This document shows positions 60,752 through 64,000 of a stretch of 64,000 nt of DNA, piece after piece. The stretch covers positions 16,588 through 80,587 of the forward strand of contig NZ_JAHRHK010000011.1 in NCBI RefSeq assembly GCF_021246465.1, written 5' to 3'. Position 1 is the first letter of the stretch. The number at the start of each line of letters is the position of its first letter. This DNA is from Nocardioides sp. R-C-SC26 (GTDB lineage: Bacteria; Actinomycetota; Actinomycetes; Propionibacteriales; Nocardioidaceae). The notes beneath the pieces are model-generated. The model worked only from the letters and a program-made list of their open reading frames with translations. It did not search any database and was not told the DNA's origin. Position numbers and translations under genes: made by a program.

Positions 60752-61596
60752 GCACGACCATCTCCGAGAAGCACGACGAGACCGTCGTCTACGGCCCCCG
60801 GAAGCGGGGCGACACCGGCCCCAGCCGCGCGTTCCGCGTCATGGCGAGCCCGTTCGGGAGTCTCGTCCCGGTCTTCACCATCCTCGTCCTCTGGCAGCTG
60901 GGTTCCGAGGCGGGATGGATCGACCCGACCTTCTTCCCCGCGCCCCTCGACTGCCTGGCCGCGCTGCGCGATCTCGCGTCCGAGGGCGACCTCGCGTCGT
61001 CCATCTGGATCACCGTCCAGCGCATCCTGACCGGCTTCGCGCTCGGAGTCGTACCGGCGATCGTCGTCGGGATCGCGATGGGCCTGGTGCCCTGGGTGAA
61101 GGTGATCATCGACCCGGTGATCGCGATCCTCTACCCGATCCCCGCCGTCGCCATGCTCCCGCTGCTGCTGGTCATCTTCGGCACGGGCGGGACGCCCATC
61201 ATCGTGCTCGCCGGCATCATCTCGTTCTTCCCCTCCGCGGTGAACGCGATGGCCGGTGTGCAGCAGAACGACCAGAGGCTGGTCCAGATGGCCAGGAACA
61301 TGGGCGCTTCGCGCACCCAGATCCTCTGGAAGATCGTGCTCCCCGGAGCACTGCCCTCGATCTTCGCGGGCATCAGGCTGTCGGCAGGCCTGGCACTTCT
61401 CGGGGTGATCGCCGGCGAGTTCCTCGCCGGCTCCGACGGAATCGGATCGCTGACCTGGCAGTACTGGCAGGTCTATCAGATCAGCAACATGTACGCGACG
61501 CTCGCAGTGATCGCGGCCATGGGATTCGGACTCACCACGGTGACCCTGCGAGTGCAGCGTCGCTTTTTCAACTGGACGGAAGGAACCACGCGATGA
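60748..61596 (+). CDS. ABC importer permease, NitT/TauT type
   Basis: This 282-residue membrane protein has about six helices (SLVPVFTILVLWQLGSEAG first). The EAA-type coupling loop MARNMGASRTQILWKIVLPGALPSIFAG (from about 187) contacts the ATPase; LSAGLALLGVIAGEFLAGSDGIG follows, typical of SsuC/TauC/NrtB proteins. The ATG is preceded by AAGGAGG and overlaps the ATPase stop (ATGA). Its stop in turn overlaps the binding-protein ATG. Confidence 0.94.
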   Translation: MSTTISEKHDETVVYGPRKRGDTGPSRAFRVMASPFGSLVPVFTILVLWQLGSEAGWIDPTFFPAPLDCLAALRDLASEGDLASSIWITVQRILTGFALGVVPAIVVGIAMGLVPWVKVIIDPVIAILYPIPAVAMLPLLLVIFGTGGTPIIVLAGIISFFPSAVNAMAGVQQNDQRLVQMARNMGASRTQILWKIVLPGALPSIFAGIRLSAGLALLGVIAGEFLAGSDGIGSLTWQYWQVYQISNMYATLAVIAAMGFGLTTVTLRVQRRFFNWTEGTTR

Positions 61597-62672
61597 GGCT
61601 GAAGAAGACGGCATCGGCGCTGATCGCAGGGGCACTGCTCCTCGCGGCGAGCGCCTGCGGCGGAGACGACGGCGGGGACGAGACGGCGGACGGCAAGGCG
61701 AAGGTCAGCGTGAACACGCTGCCCCTGGTCGCCCTCGCGCCGATGTTCGTCGCGGAGGACAAGGGCTTCTTCGCCGAGGAGGACATCGAGAACAGCTACA
61801 CCGACGCCGACATCTACGCCCAGCTCGCACTGCAGAGCCAGGGCAAGCTGGACGTGAACATCCCGGGTCTGGGCGGCGCGTTCTACAACGCGATCAACGA
61901 GAACCTGAAGTTCAAGGCGGTCGCCGATCGCAACCAGTACAAGTGCACGTCCGACAGCATCTTCCTGGTGCGTACCGAGGCGGCCGACGGCGGCCTCGAC
62001 TCCATCGCCGACCTGAAGGGCAAGAAGGTCGCGATCCTGGCGCGCGGCTCCTCCACCGAGTACTGGCTCAGCCGCGCACTCGCCGAGGAGAACCTGACGA
62101 TCGACGACCTGGGCGGCCTCACCACCCTGGGCTACCCCGACATCGCCAATGCGCTGAAGACCGGTGCGGTCGACGCGGGCTTCCTCACCCAGCCGATCGC
62201 CTACGGCCTGATGGCCGACGGCACGGCCCAGCGCATGCTCGCCACCTACGAGATCGTTCCCGACAACCAGCAGGGCGTCATCAGCATGTCCGAGGACTTC
62301 CTCGACAACCGGCCCGAGGTGGCCGAGCGATGGATCGCCGGATGGCTCAAGGGTGTGCGGTACTACCTCGACCCGGCGAACCGCGAGGAGGTCGTGCAGA
62401 TCATCGCCGACAACACCCAGGTTCCGGCCGAGACGGTCGATGCGATCTACGGCACCGACCAGTGGCCCTACATGAACCCCAACGGTGAGGTCGACACCAC
62501 GCGCGCCACCGAGGACGACGGCGCGTGGCTCGTCGAGAACGGGATCGTCGAGAACCTGCCCGAGGTCGGCGACTGGTACGACGACACCCCGCTCCAGGCG
62601 GCGCTGGAGGAGCTCGGCACCGTGGACGCCGACCGCGACTGCTCGCAGGTCGAGCGCCTCGAGGTGCCGTGA
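61593..62672 (+). CDS. NitT/TauT-type substrate-binding lipoprotein
   Basis: This 359-residue extracytoplasmic binding protein has a lipobox LLAASAC near residue 22. The mature part is of the NMT1/THI5-like type (APMFVAEDKGFFAEEDI, then GLGGAFYNAINENL). DLKGKKVAILARGSSTEYWLSRAL and ALKTGAVDAGFLTQPIAYGL line the likely pocket. Family members bind taurine, sulfonates, nitrate, or pyrimidine and thiamine precursors; this one cannot be assigned. The ligand is probably the operon's substrate. Gene order ATPase-permease-binding protein with overlaps is compact. Confidence 0.93.
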   Translation: MRLKKTASALIAGALLLAASACGGDDGGDETADGKAKVSVNTLPLVALAPMFVAEDKGFFAEEDIENSYTDADIYAQLALQSQGKLDVNIPGLGGAFYNAINENLKFKAVADRNQYKCTSDSIFLVRTEAADGGLDSIADLKGKKVAILARGSSTEYWLSRALAEENLTIDDLGGLTTLGYPDIANALKTGAVDAGFLTQPIAYGLMADGTAQRMLATYEIVPDNQQGVISMSEDFLDNRPEVAERWIAGWLKGVRYYLDPANREEVVQIIADNTQVPAETVDAIYGTDQWPYMNPNGEVDTTRATEDDGAWLVENGIVENLPEVGDWYDDTPLQAALEELGTVDADRDCSQVERLEVP

Positions 62673-63451
62673 TCGGCTCGACCAACAGGGTCGTGTCGGC
62701 ACTGGAGGAGGGTCGGGTCGCCCTGGGTAGCCTGACCCTCCTCCAGGAGCCGGCCGTCGGGGAGATCCTCGGCCGATCCGGCTACGACTTCCTGGTCGTC
62801 GACACCGAGCACGCCGCTGCCGACGAGCAGACCGTGCTCGCGATGGTGCGCGGCGCGCAGGCAGCCGGGTGCACACCGCTGATCCGCCTGCGCCACGGGG
62901 ATCCGAAGGAGATCCTGTGGGCGCTCGACACCGGAGCCGGCGGGGTCGTCGTGCCCATCCTGGAATCGGGCGAGCAGGCGCGTTCGGTCGTCGACGCCGC
63001 GCACTACCCGCCGCGGGGACGCCGCACGGTGTGCTCGGCCACCAGGGCCGCCGGCCACGGCACGGCGCGAGGGGACTTCGCCGAGTACCTCGACTGGGCC
63101 GACCAGAACGTGCTCACGATCGGGCTCGTGGAGACGCGGCGCGGAGTGGAGTGCATCGACGAGATCCTGACGGCCGGGATCGACGTCGTCATGGTCGGGC
63201 GTGCGGACCTCTCCCTCGACATGGGGCTCGGCTACGCACCGTGGCACCCCGAGGTCGTCGCCGCGGCCGAGGAGGTCGTCGAGAAGACCATCGCGGCCGG
63301 CGCGACCGCGGGGGTACTCGCCTACAGCACTCCCGAGGCCAAGGAGTGGATCGCGCGCGGGGTGCGCTTCGTGGTGTTCTCCCAACCCGAGATGATCCTG
63401 AGCGACGCCTACCGCGCGGCGCGTGACGAGCTTCTCGGGGACCTGTCGTGA
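62669..63451 (+). CDS. HpcH/HpaI family class II aldolase
   Basis: This 260-residue metal-dependent aldolase is of the 2,4-dihydroxyhept-2-enedioate/citrate-lyase-beta type. The catalytic His is in VVDTEHAAADEQT (near 45) and the pyruvate-binding Arg is in LIRLRHGD (near 71). Metal ligands are Glu in LVETRRGVECIDEI and Asp in VVMVGRADLS. It would split a hydroxy-oxo acid to pyruvate plus an aldehyde, suiting the end of a catabolic route. The GTG overlaps the binding-protein stop and its own stop overlaps the next GTG. Confidence 0.9.
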   Translation: MIGSTNRVVSALEEGRVALGSLTLLQEPAVGEILGRSGYDFLVVDTEHAAADEQTVLAMVRGAQAAGCTPLIRLRHGDPKEILWALDTGAGGVVVPILESGEQARSVVDAAHYPPRGRRTVCSATRAAGHGTARGDFAEYLDWADQNVLTIGLVETRRGVECIDEILTAGIDVVMVGRADLSLDMGLGYAPWHPEVVAAAEEVVEKTIAAGATAGVLAYSTPEAKEWIARGVRFVVFSQPEMILSDAYRAARDELLGDLS

Positions 63452-64000
63452 GCCTGCTGGTCACCGGCGGTGCCCACGGCATCGGTGCCGCGATCGTCGC
63501 CAAGGCCAGGGCGACCGGGGAGCGGGTCGACGTGCTCGATCTCGAGCTCGGCGTCGACGCGGCCGATCCGGACGCCGTGCGGGAGTTCGTGGACTCGATC
63601 CCGGTTCCCGATCGGGTCGCTCACATCGCCGGCGTGGTCGGGCGAGGCGGCATCGACGAGGTCGACCTGGCCGAGTGGGACCGGGTCATCCGCGCGAACC
63701 TCACCTCGGCCTACGTGGTCTGTCACGACCTGGTTCCCCGGATGGCGGAGGCCGGCGGCGGGTCGCTGGTGCTGATGAGCAGCCTCAACGCCCGCGACGG
63801 CGGGACGACGATGTCGGGGGTGGCCTACGCGACCGCCAAGGCGGGCGTACTCGGGCTCATGAGACACGTCGCGGTTCACTGGGGCGACCGCGGCGTGCGA
63901 GCCAACGGCATCGCACCGGGCCCGGTGCGGACCCGTGTGCACGACCGACTGACCGACGAGCAGCGGAACCGGATCCTGGGATCGATGCCCCTCCCCCGCG
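63448..64000 (+). CDS. Short-chain dehydrogenase/reductase (cut off by window end)
   Basis: The first 184 residues are present. The cofactor motif LVTGGAHGIGAAIV (TGxxxGxG) is at the start. NLTSAYVV, the catalytic Ser in VLMSSLNARDGG and the Tyr-x3-Lys in YATAKAGVLGLM are all there. LDLELGVDAADP after strand 2 suggests NAD rather than NADP preference. The short first segment (about 85 residues before the NLTS block) means a compact SDR. The GTG start overlaps the aldolase stop, so it belongs to the operon, which may continue beyond the window. Confidence 0.9.
   Translation, partial: MSLLVTGGAHGIGAAIVAKARATGERVDVLDLELGVDAADPDAVREFVDSIPVPDRVAHIAGVVGRGGIDEVDLAEWDRVIRANLTSAYVVCHDLVPRMAEAGGGSLVLMSSLNARDGGTTMSGVAYATAKAGVLGLMRHVAVHWGDRGVRANGIAPGPVRTRVHDRLTDEQRNRILGSMPLPR

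Overview
The window is one continuous piece of a high-GC chromosome from an actinomycete. The best guess is the Nocardioides/Nocardioidaceae side of Actinomycetota; this is inference from gene content, not from a marker gene. Supporting signs are mycothiol enzymes (Mca, a mycothiol-dependent isomerase-family protein), monomeric isocitrate dehydrogenase, actinobacterial-type HemQ, GuaB3, SCO4848-family and DUF4307 proteins, and many GTG starts. At least 16 genes have a TANNNT -10 box 6-8 nt before the start codon, the layout of leaderless mRNA. No insertion sequence, prophage, CRISPR array or integration scar was seen. Almost all the DNA is ordinary single-copy coding sequence.

Layout. 1-7.4 kb: central metabolism and housekeeping (icd, aquaporin, lipoprotein, mdh, metB, msrA). 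7.4-11.1 kb: LigC-type DNA ligase, an unknown protein and an MFS transporter with an unusual C-terminal extension. 11.1-20.3 kb: a surface-glycan island in which a two-gene module (small unknown protein plus a giant GT4-Stealth fusion) occurs twice in tandem, facing two sulfotransferase genes. 20.3-27.1 kb: LigD-type polymerase, a secreted propeller-like protein, msrB, two paralogous lipoproteins, hemQ and a secreted SGNH protein. 27.2-30.6 kb: a heterodimeric ABC exporter-fold pair behind an IdeR/DtxR-like iron box. 30.6-41.8 kb: mca, DUF4307, greA, ilvA, AI-2E-family and YihY membrane proteins, 2'-5' RNA ligase-like protein, trpS and small enzymes. 41.8-47.6 kb: MFS transporter, aldehyde dehydrogenase, a CrtC/AttH-like protein, an APH-like phosphotransferase and a hotdog thioesterase, with a KstR-like operator. 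47.6-56 kb: glpD, nitronate monooxygenase-like, CapA-like, guaB3, add, a DsbA-MauE pair, orn and tRNA-His(GTG).

56-64 kb: an IclR regulator diverges from an operon of at least eight genes, every junction overlapping by 1-4 nt. It encodes asparaginase, zinc dehydrogenase, PuuE-like deacetylase/cyclic amidohydrolase, NitT/TauT-type ABC importer (ATPase, permease, binding lipoprotein), HpcH/HpaI aldolase and an SDR that runs off the end. Together they look like import and stepwise breakdown of a small cyclic amide or imide, an inference not tied to a known pathway.

The most unusual non-coding structure is a family of intergenic arrays at about 5.3, 25.2 and 39.9 kb. Each has two copies of a 17-mer related to GCGGTGACCTACTGAGG, then two or three inverted copies. 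The forward-to-inverted step is exactly 34 bp at all three loci, and other steps are 31-32 or 40-42 bp.
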